A DNA stretch of 64,000 bases from Helopsaltes ochotensis (lineage: Eukaryota > Chordata > Aves > Passeriformes > Locustellidae), in contig VXBM01000560.1 in the NCBI GenBank assembly GCA_013400155.1, positions 124,001-188,000 on the forward strand. The letters run 5' to 3'. A model generated the notes under the pieces. The model did not search any database. It saw nothing but the letters and a program-made list of their open reading frames with translations, and had not been told where the DNA came from. Of this stretch, positions 36,513 through 49,140 are shown in pieces (position 1 is the first letter of the stretch; every line of letters begins with the position of its first letter). Both the position numbers and the translations under genes were made by a program.

Positions 36513-38210
36513 ACTGGCATTTCAGTCAGCTGCTTGGCAGTGGGGAGAATGAATGACAGAATAGTGGTCTTGCCACTGAAGGTGGAATTCCCTTTGTGCC
36601 TGTTAGGGCTTTTGGTTCGCACCAAGGTAACGCTGTGTTGTTAGAAAGCATGTTGGGACATGGTGCTCAATTGTGTGGCTCCCCCCATCCATTTCTTTTC
36701 TCTCCCCCTCCTGTGCCCCTGACCTTGTGGAAGAGGTTCCAGTTGCACTCAGCAAGAACGTACATTAAATGTGAAGGCAATATCTACAGAAATTGTCTCA
36801 CCAGGCCATTTATTTGATTTCTTATGGGACCTAAGGGCAGTTAACATGCTGCCTGATTTGGGGGTGATAGGTGTGGGTCTCAAGTAATAGCAGTGAACTT
36901 CTTGAATTATGCTTTAATAAGCATCAAATTTCAATGTATATGTAATATAATGCCTTGGAGGAGGGTTTGTTGAGTCTTGAGGTGGAGCTGTAATTCTATC
37001 AATGCAGACCTAGGGAGCTGTGCTGCCTAAGTGAAGGGACTTGGTTTCTGTTCCTTCAATCTTGTTGTGGTGGGTGTTGCCTCTTTCAGAAGATTTAGTG
37101 TTTTTTTACTGCCTGTCTAATATCAATTTTAATTGCCTATTCCTGAATGAAAGCCCAAAGAATTGATAGTCTTTGGATTTAACACCTGTATAGGGTTACA
37201 CAGTAGGCTACTGGCTACCCTTCATTTACATCAGGGATGTATTTCTGTTTGTCGGTGCTCCGTGGAACAAAGAAAAGCAAACAGGCTGCAATCCTCACCT
37301 CTGTGAATACTCTTTTGCTTGATCCGTGTAATGGATTCACAGTTGCACATCAAAGCTATTCAAATTTCAATGTAATTGAAGGTGTGGTGGAACAACACAT
37401 GTTACAGGTGATACAGCTGGCATGTTGTGCTGATGGTAGGCACACCTTTAAGGGATTTCCTCTGGAGTGGTTTTACTGAGGTGGGATGAGGGTCAGTGAA
37501 GGTTTCAAGTAGATTAGAGAACTCAGCAGTGAAATGGGGTCAGGAGGCACTGACTCAAAGGATTCAAGGTGAGAAGTAGTATGGAAGCCAAGGATATTTG
37601 TTTCCCCTGAATGTTGGAGGGCTGGTTCCTTTTTCCCTGTTGCCGTCAGTGAAGGGCAGAGTCTGTCAAAAGAATCTGTAAACCATGCTTTGCTATAAAC
37701 TAATGCTGGTGTGCACCCTGCTTGGGTAGTAGTGTTCATACAGGCATTGGATGCTGTATGAGAATCCAACCTCCAGAAACTATTTGAGAGGAAAGCTGCT
37801 GCTCTTCCTGCCACTCCTGAGACTGTGTGCTCAGTGAGGAGTCCTGAGATGCAAGAATGTTATCCTCTTTTGCCAACAGTAAAATCATCAAAAGTCTTTG
37901 AAAATAATTTTAAGCAATAGTTTTTTAACTTGTAGAGAATTTAATTTTAAAGGGTTTTAAAAATAATCATGTAATTGGCTAACATAGTGGCATTTTCTAG
38001 TGAAGTGTATCTTGGCTGTGAGGAGAGAAAAAGATGTTAATGTATTGCTGTGTGTTTGCTTAGCACTCCTCCCTTAGGCAGCATATGGATTTGTTTTTGT
38101 TTCTAACTCATGTGCTTTTTATTCATTGTCGGGATGATCCCATGAAGCTGGAATCCCCAGCAGCCCTGGCTCTCTGTTTTAATTCTGCTGTCTGGGGCAC
38201 ACTATATGAT
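36513..38210. other. Unique sequence, no supported gene
   Basis: Frames of 73 to 113 codons on both strands carry no recognisable motif. No transposon recognised. Confidence 0.5.
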
Positions 38211-38247
38211 TGGGGTTTTTTTGTTGTTGTGGTTTTTTTTTTTTTTA
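38211..38247. repeat. T/G-rich tract ending in T-run
   Basis: GGGGTTTTTTTGTTGTTGTGG followed by a T14 run. Same composition class as the other T/G tracts. Confidence 0.8.
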
Positions 38248-38674
38248 AATTTTCTTTTCACCCCCAGTTTGTAAAATAGCAAGTGCAAGTTTTTCTGTCT
38301 TCAAGCCACTGTGCCCAGTAGCTTGCCAGAATCCCTATACTTTTGGAGTCACAGCCTAATTTGAGCCAGGTCAATGAAGAGATTATTAAATAATGAAGCT
38401 CTTCCATTTGAGGATCTTCACCTCTGAGGCAATTTTTACGTTCACCTATGACTTTGGCACCACTAAAACAATCAATATTGAATCAAAAAATATGGGGAGT
38501 GAGAAAATATTTCTCTTGTGGGGAAATAACTGCAGAGTGATCTCAGTACTGTGATGCCTTTTTAGTGAACAGATAGAACATTCCCTGTGCATGTGCTCTT
38601 GCACTGAGAATGAAACCTTCAGCTCTTACCTGTCATTTTAGGCCATTTATTCTCATTGTTCCTTTTTCTTACAG

Positions 38675-38726
38675 CTCTTCTTCTCCCACTAGTAATCATC
38701 TTCCTCCAAGTATGCCACCACCATAA
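38675..38726 (+). other. Candidate terminal coding exon, proline-rich end
   Basis: A strong acceptor (TCATTGTTCCTTTTTCTTACAG ends at 38674, of which the pyrimidine tract is about 18 bases) is followed by a frame entered after one base. It encodes SSSPTSNHLPPSMPPP and then stops with TAA at 38724..38726. The serine/proline-rich composition resembles disordered C-termini of transcription or RNA-binding factors, but I cannot assign it. No poly(A) signal stands close downstream, and the coding part is too short to exclude chance. It is only worth testing because the acceptor is strong and the composition is protein-like. Confidence 0.15.
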
Positions 38727-40317
38727 ACTCCCTCTTCTTGCTGGAGGACCCAGCAAGAATTCTCTTCAAAGGGTGAGAAGAAATTTCCCTCTCAAGACTT
38801 TTTGTCCTTAGCGTCTCCCTTCACATCAACAAGTCTGTAGCAGATTGTACGTACTAGCATCACTGCTAACAGTTCCTATGGCTTGCTCTGCTCCACTACA
38901 CTCTGAGTAGTCAAAATGAGTAGTTGTCCCTCCAGTTAGGCCTTATCTCCATTAATAAGATGGAACTGATTAAGTTCAAAAAACTCACCACCCTTGATGA
39001 TTATAGCTACTTAAATTGCTTTGTTCCTACATTAGTAACATCTGCTAGCCATAATTTTTCTGTGTAGATAATAAGAATCCAACAAAGAGATTTTAACTAT
39101 CGTTGCCATTATTTCTTAGCCTTATTTAGAAAACAAGATGCATACCTTTCTCACGATTCTGGTTTAGTGCTCAATACAATTTTTAGGGAATGAAGTCACC
39201 TTACTTCACTTAGTAAGATATTTTGTAAAGCTGGTGTTTAATTCTTTGACTGAGCCTTGTTCTGTACTAGAACGACAATGAAATGTAAGTATTGGGTTGA
39301 AGCTGCTGAGAACTGGAGTTTGTCAAGTCTGTTACTATTTGCAGTGGCGTAAATTCAGAGGAGCTGTGTTTGCTTACCTATAAAACTCTGCATATCTCTT
39401 TCTGTAGCAAGGCTATTTAAAGATCTATAGTGTGACAAAATCTCCCTTCTCAATAACAGTAAATATTCACTAAGAAGCCATGCTTCACGTTTTACCTTAA
39501 CCATAAGTGTTCTTTGTAGCACATAGCAATAAAATGAGCAGCCTGACTTCCGACTTGCTAAAGGGCGCTGAGAGGAAAGGAAGCAAAACCACACTTGTAA
39601 ATGAGAACCAGTTAGCTGTAACAATCTTGTTGATGGGTTCACTATTAGTCCTCAAGTCAGCTGCAGAATGCACTTCCTGCCCTGAGCCTCCTTGCAGGCC
39701 TGGTTAACCTCTAGGTGCTGTGCAGCAGGCACTTCAGGAAAGTTACTAGAAAAACGCCTTGCAAAATATTTGTGATTTGAAATTATATAGCAGTGTGTGT
39801 ATAAAAATTCCATATGATTCTTTACTATATATTACAGTAGTATTTTAGCAACAGAAGTAGTTTGCAGCAGTTTCAGAATTTGGGGTATTTTCTGTTTCCT
39901 CAGTTGTTAACTATGAAAGAAACCGGCTGTTTTCTGCTGCTCTTCAAATGTCTCTTTTAATGTTTTACGTTTTGATTGACAATTTTTTTTTCTTAAAGCA
40001 TGTATTAGCTCTTCCACTTGCTTGAATGTTTTCTAGGGAGTGAAAAAAGATCTCTGCTTTGATGTGTTGTGAATGGGCTGATGTGAGCTTGGGGGATTAG
40101 TGTCTGAGTTGCTGGGCTCACCATCTGGGAGAATAATTTAATTTATTTTCTTTTATAAGAAAGGCCCACAAAAGACCTTAAGGTCAGTGCAGCTTGAGAG
40201 AAGTATTTACCAGGAATCCAAGTAAAGAACCTCTGACATTCTATTTGTATTTACAGGCTATATTTAAGAAAAAAATATATGTTATTTGAGTTCAGATCCT
40301 TAGTGCATTTTGCATCC
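38727..40317. other. Unique sequence, no gene seen
   Basis: AT-rich sequence. No repeat family, RNA gene or supported frame. Confidence 0.55.
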
Positions 40318-40361
40318 TCTGTTCGCTTGATCAGCAGACATATGCTGATCAAGTGAACAGA
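40318..40361 (+). repeat. Near-perfect 19-bp stem hairpin
   Basis: TCTGTTCGCTTGATCAGCA (40318..40336) pairs with TGCTGATCAAGTGAACAGA (40343..40361) around the six-base loop GACATA. Only one position differs. In a plus-strand RNA it would be a G-U wobble, so the stem stays fully paired; in a minus-strand RNA it becomes an A-C mismatch. The stem is too short for an ordinary microRNA precursor. It may be a template-switch scar, a cruciform or a protein-binding palindrome. Confidence 0.9.
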
Positions 40362-41084
40362 ATTAAAAATTTGTCACAGCAAACTTTGTTTGTCCCAGTG
40401 AAGCGCAAGTTCTTGCCTCTCGGAGCTCTATGTGCTGGCTTGTAGACAGTAGGAGGCTCCAGAGAGAGGCCATTCTGTCTCGCTCCCTTCTTGCTTCTGA
40501 GTTTAAAGTAATGAGGGCAGCTGTCCTGAATAAATGAATCAACATCCATGTTCAGCTCTTTTCCTTCACTTACACTCCAGGGAAAGGAACTCTGGGTACT
40601 CCTCAGGAGTTTTTCTTTCCTGAAATTAGTGAAAATGAGCTCGTATCTGGAGCTAATACCACAGTTTAGGATACGTTCACACATCCTACTGTGTGTTAGT
40701 ACAGTTCCCAGTGTAACTTGAAATGGTTTTACACTGGTAGATGTGAAGGATCTGGTTCTTGAAGCCCAAAAGCACTTCTATAAGTATCCCTAAAGGGGAT
40801 AGCTTCACATTTAATTATAAAAATATGTATTCTGTGAACTTTGACTCAGTAGATGTTAATACACATAAAATATTGTTGCTTCTTCTCTTATTAATTTACA
40901 ATTCCTAGTAATTATATTTGATTAAATTGCTCTAGTAATTAAATCCTAAGTTACATGACTAGTTCAGAATTCTCTTCAACAAATATTCTGATAGTGAACC
41001 CTCCTGTATTCTCTAAAAAACCTGGTTTGAATGTTAAGGGTTCTCCCTTCAGCACCTAAAATAAGAAAGAGAGAAATCATGTAT
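40362..41084. other. Unique sequence, no gene seen
   Basis: Contains the minus-strand frame 40349..40684 (111 codons), which overlaps the hairpin and has no recognisable feature. Confidence 0.5.
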
Positions 41085-41260
41085 ATAAGGGCAGTGAAGC
41101 TGCTGAAAGGTATAGAAAATGTGTTCCATGAAGAGTAGCTGAGGGAATTGTGGTGGTTTAGTTTGGAGAAGAGGAAGCCTGGGCAGAGGGGGAGTCCTCA
41201 TGTCTCCCTAGAAATACCTGAAAGGAGGTTGTAGTCACTTGGGAGTTCATCGCTTCTACT
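41085..41260 (+). mobile_element. CR1 LINE fragment, lacks 3' end
   Basis: The plus strand matches remembered CR1 sequence in order: AAGCTGCTGAAAGGTATAGA near 41096, CATGAAGAGTAGCTGAGGGA near 41128, TTTAGTTTGGAGAAGAGGAA near 41157, a diverged CTCATGTCTCCCT block near 41198, and ACCTGAAAGGAGGTTGTAGT near 41216. Similarity fades after about 41260, well short of the CR1 3' end, so the copy is missing its terminal few hundred bases. CR1 copies normally keep the 3' end, so deletion or rearrangement after insertion is likely. It is oriented opposite to the copy at 5639..6005. Confidence 0.85.
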
Positions 41261-43501
41261 GTGTCTGTTTATCAGCAAAGTGGGTTTTTTGTCCCTTCTG
41301 GTAGAGCTATTTCATTTTTTGGCATCAGCCCTCGATACTGAGATTAGATGATACAATACTTCCAGGAAAACACCACAGAACATTCTGTTTGCGGACTACT
41401 TGTTTATGCGGTAGTTAGTGAAAAAAGCAGCAAGGGACAGGTTTGTAAAGGAAAGATGGAACAGACGATCAGGGGAACAGGGAGCAACAAACACAAGTGC
41501 GTCTGAGAGTTTAAAGGAGGTTGAAATAAGCACTAGAAGGAACTTATAGTGAAACAAAGTAACAGAAACTGGGGAAAGAACAAAAAAATTAACCAATTTA
41601 GCCTTCAGAAAGAGGGTAAAACCAAATCATTAACTGTGTAAGGGAAGCAGAGGGAATGATTCAAAAGGAATAACAAGAATCCTGGAAGGAGAATTGAGCA
41701 AGGGAGATGAGAGGTTCCCTAGAGCGGGTCAAATAAGGAAACGGCTCTGTGGGGGTTGTTATTGTGTGACCTTGCTGTCTAACACTTACAACGAGGTGAT
41801 GAAAATCAAGTTATCTGTAGTCATAGCTTAACTAGCTCTTAGGTAAGAAGGTTAGATATCTCTTAGGAAATAGCTGCACCTGTGCCTAAGCTAGGCTAAT
41901 CTCATGATTTTGGGTGATGTTGAGGTTTAAGTACATCCCCCAAAGCTCCAAAAATCTCAGCAAATGTATTGTGAGAAGAAATCTTAACTCCTGTCATTCC
42001 CACCCACCTCTGCCATGTCTAAACAGGCTGAGTGAGCAGGCTTTGGGTGTGAGGTCATACAGGGAAGGACAGCAATACTAAAATCATCTCCACTCCTTCC
42101 CTTTTCCAAAAGCGTGTACAGCTTTAGCTCCAACCCAGGTCACAGGCTGACTGCTCAAACACTTGGAGCAATGAGTAGGTTGGCATGGATAATGGGGTGA
42201 ACATCAGCATTCTCAATAGTAATGGGAGCCAGTTAATGCCAACATAAAATGTGCATGTGTCTGTAGCCTCAAACAGTGATTGAGAAGGAAAAATTCTCTG
42301 GGTGGAATTTTTAGAATATTCTGGTCAGGATTTGGTGGTTTTTTCCTTGAGGAAAGTTAGCAGCTGAAGCAAGGTGAAAGGCTGTGGAAGCAGCCAACTT
42401 TCATTCCAAATGCCAGCATTATGCCATCATAAAACTGAAAACCTTGGAAAATATTAAGAGCAGATCTCTGTCATGATTCATTTTCTGCTCATTTCCTGAT
42501 GTTTTTGCAAAAGAGACTAGATTTTCCAGAGTAGCCCAGGAAAATCCAGACTTGGCCCAGAACTTTCTCAAGAGAACTATTTTTTTTCTGCGCTTGCATT
42601 GATAATGACAAGAAATCAATTTGTCTAGACTACACTTCCAATGAAATATAGACTAAAGCACAAATCTGTAATGATTTGTGTGATCTTTTAGTTAACATTT
42701 TTCTGGTGAGGCATCCCATGTGCATTTTTACACATCCTCACAAATACTCTTCTGTAACATGCTTTCATGGTTGCCTTCAGATTCTATCTCTCCTTTTCAG
42801 ATTCTTTATCTCCTTCAAATTTTCAGTGGTCATTTTTCATTTCAAATTAATTACATGGTAACTGGATGTAACTCCCAACTCAAATAAAAAGCTGCGTAGA
42901 AAAAGGAGAATGGTCTGTGCACAGGGTGTTGGATTGATCCAGCAAAGCCGTGCATCTCAGGCACAACCCATGTACATGTCTTGCTTAGGGGCCAGCAAAC
43001 AGTCCTAGGGTTCTTTTAAGTTAACTTTATTGCTGAGGTGGAAATTCCAGGTTTTAAGAAACATGCAAGAAGGACAGCATGGGAAAAATGTCTGTATGAA
43101 AAAAAAGGACACTTGTCTTGATTTCCAAGACCCTTCACATTCAATCCCTTCTTTATTTATCATTTTCTCTTTCTGTTGAGATTTTTAAGACTGGCCTCTA
43201 CTTGGCCTTTTATGGCCTCCTTTATCACCCACTTGTTATGTTTTCTGGTTTTCTTCCAGTATCTTCTTGTCTCCTTCAAATTCTTCCTTAAGTTAGCTTT
43301 TTTTCTGTGCTGCTTATGAAATTTTCACTCTGCAATGCTGGCATGTAATAATTCAATTTCTGTTCTTGTGACACAGTGTGTAGAACAGTTGAGTGACCAA
43401 TTATGACATGTAGGTATTCCAAGAATGCAGAGTAGCAGACTTGAAATATGTAGGGTTTCTAATTTTTATTTTCATTTTGGCTTAAGCTGGATCACTTACA
43501 G
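41261..43501. other. Unique sequence, no supported gene
   Basis: No recognisable repeat beyond the CR1 fragment. The purine-rich plus strand at 41400..41720 is noted but unexplained. The plus strand around 43140..43320 is pyrimidine-rich. Confidence 0.5.
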
Positions 43502-43702
43502 CTGTGATTTACTGGAGAAATGTGTTGGGTCTCACATCTGGAGTCCCATCTCAAAGGACAACCTGGGACCTCGATCAGCTCAAGGCTTACTGCCCGGAGG
43601 GTAATAAAATGCAGGTTTGTGCTGTGAGTGGGATGGATGGAAAGAGCAAACAATGCCTGAAGTCACTGATCAGGAATGAGTCCATAGGGATTTGGGATAC
43701 AG
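43502..43702 (+). other. Candidate phase 1-1 exon, unknown protein
   Basis: A moderate acceptor (GGATCACTTACAG, ending 43501) and a strong donor (GATACAG|GTAAGG at 43703) enclose 201 bases with one frame open throughout. The frame starts after two bases and includes VIYWRNVLGLTSGVPSQ, WDLDQLKAYCPEGNKMQ and KSLIRNESIGIWDTG. The exon would be symmetric, entering and leaving in phase 1. Local GC is higher than the background, which lowers stop density and raises the chance of an accidental frame. An internal donor-like GGAGG|GTAATA lies at 43604. I do not recognise the protein; a diverged retroelement remnant is an alternative. The frame itself stays open to 43767. Confidence 0.22.
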
Positions 43703-46700
43703 GTAAGGAGTTGGAAGGCAAGGGGGTCTGCAGCAGCCAAGAGAAACGGGGATTTTGGAGGAGTTAAGGTAGTTTCCTTGACACTGGTAAGGAAGGCACT
43801 GTCAGGATTTCTCTGTATAAGACTGTGGGGAAAGCCATGGTTGTTCTATGTTTTATAATGACAAGAATAAAGAATAAAGAGATGATTCTGAACATTGCAT
43901 ATGGGAACAAGGGCTCCCTTCTCCACATCTTTCACCTCACTGTCTGTCTTCCAGGCAACTCTCAGGGGACAGAAAAACTTCTCCAGCCTCTAAGAAGCCT
44001 CCATTCTTAAGCTTTTCACCCTTTTTGACAGTGGTATACAGTGATGCTTGTGTACTGCCCTGCCAGTGGAAGGACAACTTGAGAATTTTCCAGTGTGGAA
44101 AAAGAAAGGATATGGTTGTGCCAAGAACAGGAGAAAAACCTGGAACATTGCTGTTCCTGGTGCTAGTAGACAAGGAATTTCGAAGCAAATGGCATCTTTT
44201 ATATACCTTGAAGAACTGAAGACCTTTATGTTTTTGCAATTCCAGGTCTTCCAAAAAAGTTTTTTTTTTAGTCCTGTGCTCTGAGTTAATTTTTACCTCT
44301 CTAACCTGTGATTTTACCTTTCAGACCATTGTGTCTGACAGAAGAGGCTGGTTATGGATTAGGATCACTAATGAACAAACTTCTTGAATATAAATCTGTG
44401 GACAAAGACCCCTTTTTGTAGTGGCAAATTCTGCTGCTGAAATCTGCCTTGAACTTCTGAAGCAAACTCACTTGGGTGGTGGGCAAGGGAAATGCTACTG
44501 CTGTGATGTTTCCTATTTACTTGCATTCTAAATAGGAATGCCTGCTGTATGTATTCTTAACATATGTTAACCTCTCTGCTGCAGTTCTTGCCAAGAAACT
44601 GTCACAAAGGTTATTTAGCAAACAAAACTGCATAGGAAACATTCCTGCTGTACTGGTGTGCCTGCTGTAACTAATTGGGCATGTGTAACACGAGGGTGAA
44701 GAGAAATAAAGCTGCACGTGTACAGGGTTTAGGTAAAGTGCGTGATATTTTGCATCATGACTCTGATCCTTTTAGATGTTGGTGATGTCCAGAAAGGCAA
44801 GCAAATGATGGGTATGTCCAGCGTGAGTCTTCTCCGAGGCTCAGTGTTGATGACATGGGGCCAAGTCATGTGAGGCTGTCGTTGCGACTAATCAAAGGAT
44901 ATTTTTTGTTTCCCTATGTGTATGCACACACTTGTCATCTACAAACGTGGGGTTTGTTTCTTTTCACCTTTTCCAGTCAGGCGTCCGACTCCTGCCCTCT
45001 TACCCCCAGCTGGCAGCACAAGTTGCTATTTCATTTCAAAACAGGGCTGTGATTGCAGGGCTTGCCTGTTTTATGTTAATTTCTCCAAATAAAGGAAGGG
45101 ACTAATTCCTGATGGAAGTGTCTTGGTTCTGCCCACCCAGCTCAGTAGTGAGGTGTATTTTCTGAGAGGGGAATGGGTGCAGAAGGGGGCTTTGAATGTT
45201 TTTAAGCAGAAGCAGCATTTCTAGGCAGGGCCAGAGGATGAGGAGACCCACAGAGTGCACAGCATGGCAGTGGTGGCTTTATGCAGGGAGGAGCAAGGCA
45301 GAGGGGGAATATGGACTCATTGATAGCACATTAGCACATTAGGGTTTCATACAGATTTTATAGAAAAAAATTATACAAGAACTGTATTTGGAAATACAAA
45401 GTGGATTAGAGCTGGAAGTCTCACATCTTCTAGCTATTTTCCCTTTGGTAAATAAATTGGTTCTAAGTTGTGGATGATTTCCCATTCCCTTCCTTCTCCC
45501 TGGAGTATGTCTTCTCCCAGGCATGCAAGACTTTTTTGTTGTCTTTAATCTGGGAAGTCTTTCTAAGCTCAGGAATGCTACTTGGCTCTGTAATAGTCCA
45601 GAGAGATTAAACTGTTATCCCTACTAAGATAATTAAAAAAATAATATGCACACCATTGCATTTAACACTCTGTGGTGTCTGCCTCTTGTTTAACTGAGAT
45701 CACAAGTATGAATTAAGTTCCTAGTATGGTAACATAGACCAGTGATTTCCCAAAAGGCAGAGCAAAGGAGTGTGTGGTCTTGTAACTTTTATTGTTAATT
45801 TTAAATTACAAAATAGATCTACAGTAATGCCAGTTTTCATTCCAGGTACTAAAACCTTTCATCACTGTAGCTTTACTATTAGAAGTGTTGGCCAATACTA
45901 CACTTGTAACAAGAGAATCATAAACAAGCAGAAACACAACAGGAATTAAATTGTAGATTAAGAAAAATTGTATGCTTGATGTGCACATACATATGCAGAG
46001 TCATTTATAGCTTGTCTACATCAGCATAGATTAACTTAAATTGGTGTAACCACCTGCCTTTACTTACCATTTTAATATGTTCATAACTAACTGTGCCATT
46101 TAGAGCTGCTTGAGAGAATACCCAGATAAAGGTATTTCCCTAAGTTCTAGGCCAAAGAGAAAACCAATCTCATAAAATAAAGCAAATCCAAGCCTATATA
46201 GTATTATGGACATGATTGAATTAGTAATATCAGCAGAATAGTTTTATAATTGTCCATATGCCTTTAAAAGAAAGATTTGGTGAAAAGAATAATTTACAGT
46301 GTTGTGATTTGACAGTGTGTTTTGGATGATATGTAAATAATTTAGGTATTTCTGACAAACTGTGGAATGAAGTTACAGGGAGTAAGACCAGTGTGTGTGT
46401 TAGGCTGGTACCTTAGGCCTATATCTATCCATCCTGCATTCAGTTCCACAGCCAAAGCTTGCAGATCTGGGTGAATTCTGGGCTGTTCCCACTCCATGTT
46501 GTGAGACATTTAATTTTACTGCTTTACAGGGCTTTGTGCCTGGAAAACTGGCTGTGGCCACTGGAGTTTGAATGAATCCCTCATTAGACCAATTCTGAGT
46601 TTTTAAAACTCTTCATGTGTGCTAAGGCAATATTAAACACCGTGTGTCTGGATATACAGTTCTACAGCTCCTTAGCATAAGTTTCTACATGAGGAATATG

Positions 46701-49103
46701 ACCAGTCAAAACTTCAAATATCTGAGAAAAGCAACTTGGATGATGTAATGTGCATTTCATATATATTGCACCATGTAAAAGATTTCAAGGAGGTCTTACT
46801 GCATATGTGTAGCAGATCAAAACAGCTTTTATTTTGTAACATTAGGTTCTTTTTGTATATTTAAAACTGAACTCTTGGTGTACAAGCACATATAATTCAC
46901 CATGTGTTCTGTGTTGCCAAACTTTCGTATAGATATTTATAGTTTTCTTTGTATAATTGGGGTTTTGCAGCATGCTGAAAATTGCATGGGTTCTGAGAAA
47001 ATCCCTCAATGTTCTGTACCAAGCACCATTGCTTATTCCTTGACTTTGGGGTAATGATCCTTAGAAGTAGCAGTGGTTTCTTTTCTTGTCATGTATGGTT
47101 TGGTTGTAGGTGCTCGAACCCTGAGTTGCCAGCTGCGTGTGTGCTGGCACTCCCTGTGAAGCCAGGGGCAGTCAGGGCTTCACACTGCTGCAGGGTGGTT
47201 GTTCAGTTGGTTAAGGGAGGCAGAAAATGCTGAATGATACTTGCAAAATGAATGTTAGAGGTTTCATTTCTAGCCAAATTATCTTGGCCTTCCATCTTCC
47301 GCCGTCTGGCTGTATCCAGCAGTAATTCCCACTAATTCCTACATGGGAGCTTTGGTTGGCTCTAGCTGTAGTCCAAGGACATGCACACATAAGGCAGTTT
47401 GCCCAAGGTAACTTTATGCCTTTGAGCAGTTGCTTATTGGGTTCGGTCACAGTTGGTATTGGTTTAGATTCTTGTGGATAGTTGTACCTCTGCTTTCTAC
47501 ACATGGGTGAAAAAACAAGTGATTGAAACAAATCGCTGTTCTCCTATAGCTGTTTCTGTCCTCTAGATTTAGCAGCATGTTTTTCTTCAGAAAAGTGATG
47601 GTAAATCTTTTGCAGACTGTTCTTATGCAAGCAGAGGTAGTATTGTGAAATGTGATGCTGAAGTTCTTCCCCTTGCAGTCCACTCTGGGCTTCTGAATAG
47701 CGTTTTGTGTGAGTGTGCATGCAGCTATTATTCTAAAGCTGCCTTCAGTTTAGCAGGCAGTATGTTTGCTCACTGGCGAAACTGAGGGTTTAGCCTGTTA
47801 GCTGACATGCCAACAGGGCTTCCATCTACCTTCTGCCCTAAGCTGTCCCTGAGGAGTGCGGAGATTTGCCTTTTAGTTATCCAGGCTGCTACTGTGGTTC
47901 CTGCTGGAATAAGCGAATTGAAGCAGGAGATGTTAAAAACTAGAAAAGGCTAGAGATGAAAGAAAAAAAAAATCATGGAAATTAGCCGGACCATTTCATG
48001 GATTGAAACATATTTTTATTAATTTATGGGGTTTTTCCTCTGTGCTTGTTGCAGCAGTTTAATCTTTATTAGTGCTAAGAACACCTCAAGTGGGGATCAA
48101 ATTTTCCCAAGTGTTTTCCGTGTGCTCTGAGTTGCAGGGCAGAAGTGTGTACAGGGAGAAGGAGGGTCAGATGTTTCCCATTTGAGTTCAAAAACTACTT
48201 TGGATTGTTATAAGTTTGTCTTTACAATGAACAGAATGTTTGAAATTATTCTTAGTAATTTTAAAATTTCCAGTTGTGGCACAAAAAGTTCAGAATGTGA
48301 GTCACAATTAGATGGGCAGGAAACTGGGGATAAGAGCAGCAGCAGATTCCTGCTCAGTTTTGCTGGACTTTGAGGCTGACCAAGAGACACAGTAGCACGG
48401 GATGACTTCGAAAGCTGTCTCATCACACTTTTGCAACATTTTCATTTTAGGACCTGCAAAAGTAAACTTGCTGTTGTTACCAATCCCAGGCCATGAAGCT
48501 GCTCAGAAAGCAAAAGAGACTTTGCACGTTTTTTTACATATCTGCTACTTGATGGGTGAATCTAACCAGCTCTGAGTTCGGTCCCCTCTGGTACTCCTAC
48601 TATGTGATGCTGCATTTTTCTCTGAGTGTTTTTAATCCTGGGGGTATGCAAAGATTAATGGGGAAAGATGGGGAAAGTCTTCACCAATCACTTTGAATAA
48701 ACCTAAGTGATGTTAGCAGTCTTTTTCCAAACCCTTCTTGGGCATAGACTTCTTTTTAATCTAAGGTATTTTTTTATTATTTCAGGATATTTCTGCCAAG
48801 CTCCTCCACAGCTGTTAGAGAGAAATAACTCATAATCACTGTGTCTTTTAATGGAATACATGAGCATCCAGGTTTTTTTCATTAATTTCCTGAGCTTTTG
48901 AAAGGAATTGAAATATCTTTCCTCCAATTCATTTCTCTCTTCTGTTTGAACTCTATTGCATAAGGGCAGTGCTTACAAAAAGTGGGTATTTGCCTTTTTC
49001 ATTATTGGTATACAATGTTTCAGAAAAGATCCAATGACTACTTCAATTTTGTACATGTTAATTAAGATTAAATTCATACTTTGCACACAGTAAATATTTT
49101 CTT
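43703..49103. other. Mostly unique sequence, possible old repeat remnant
   Basis: Between 44290 and 44720 there is a segment ending in GAGAAATAAAGCTGCACG, with a poly(A) signal-like AATAAA at 44704, that loosely recalls a degraded LTR; I could not match it to a family. A 9-base tandem AGCACATTA pair lies near 45324. Frames of 60 to 106 codons elsewhere show no recognisable features. Confidence 0.4.
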
Positions 49104-49140
49104 GAAACAAAAAACCAAACAAAAATAACCCAAAAACCAA
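49104..49140 (+). repeat. Short A/C-rich tract
   Basis: GAAACAAAAAACCAAACAAA and following CCCAAAAACC steps. A short member of the same class as 2971..3149. Confidence 0.75.

Noticed and set aside
36088..36556. Open frames across the second N run
   Set aside because: Same artefact; the real bases are LTR and low-complexity sequence.
40318..40361. Hairpin read as a microRNA gene
   Set aside because: The stem is about 19 bp with a six-base loop, shorter than a normal precursor, and I recognised no known microRNA seed arrangement.
44290..44720. Possible LTR with AATAAA near its end
   Set aside because: No clear TG...CA termini, no second copy and no remembered family match.
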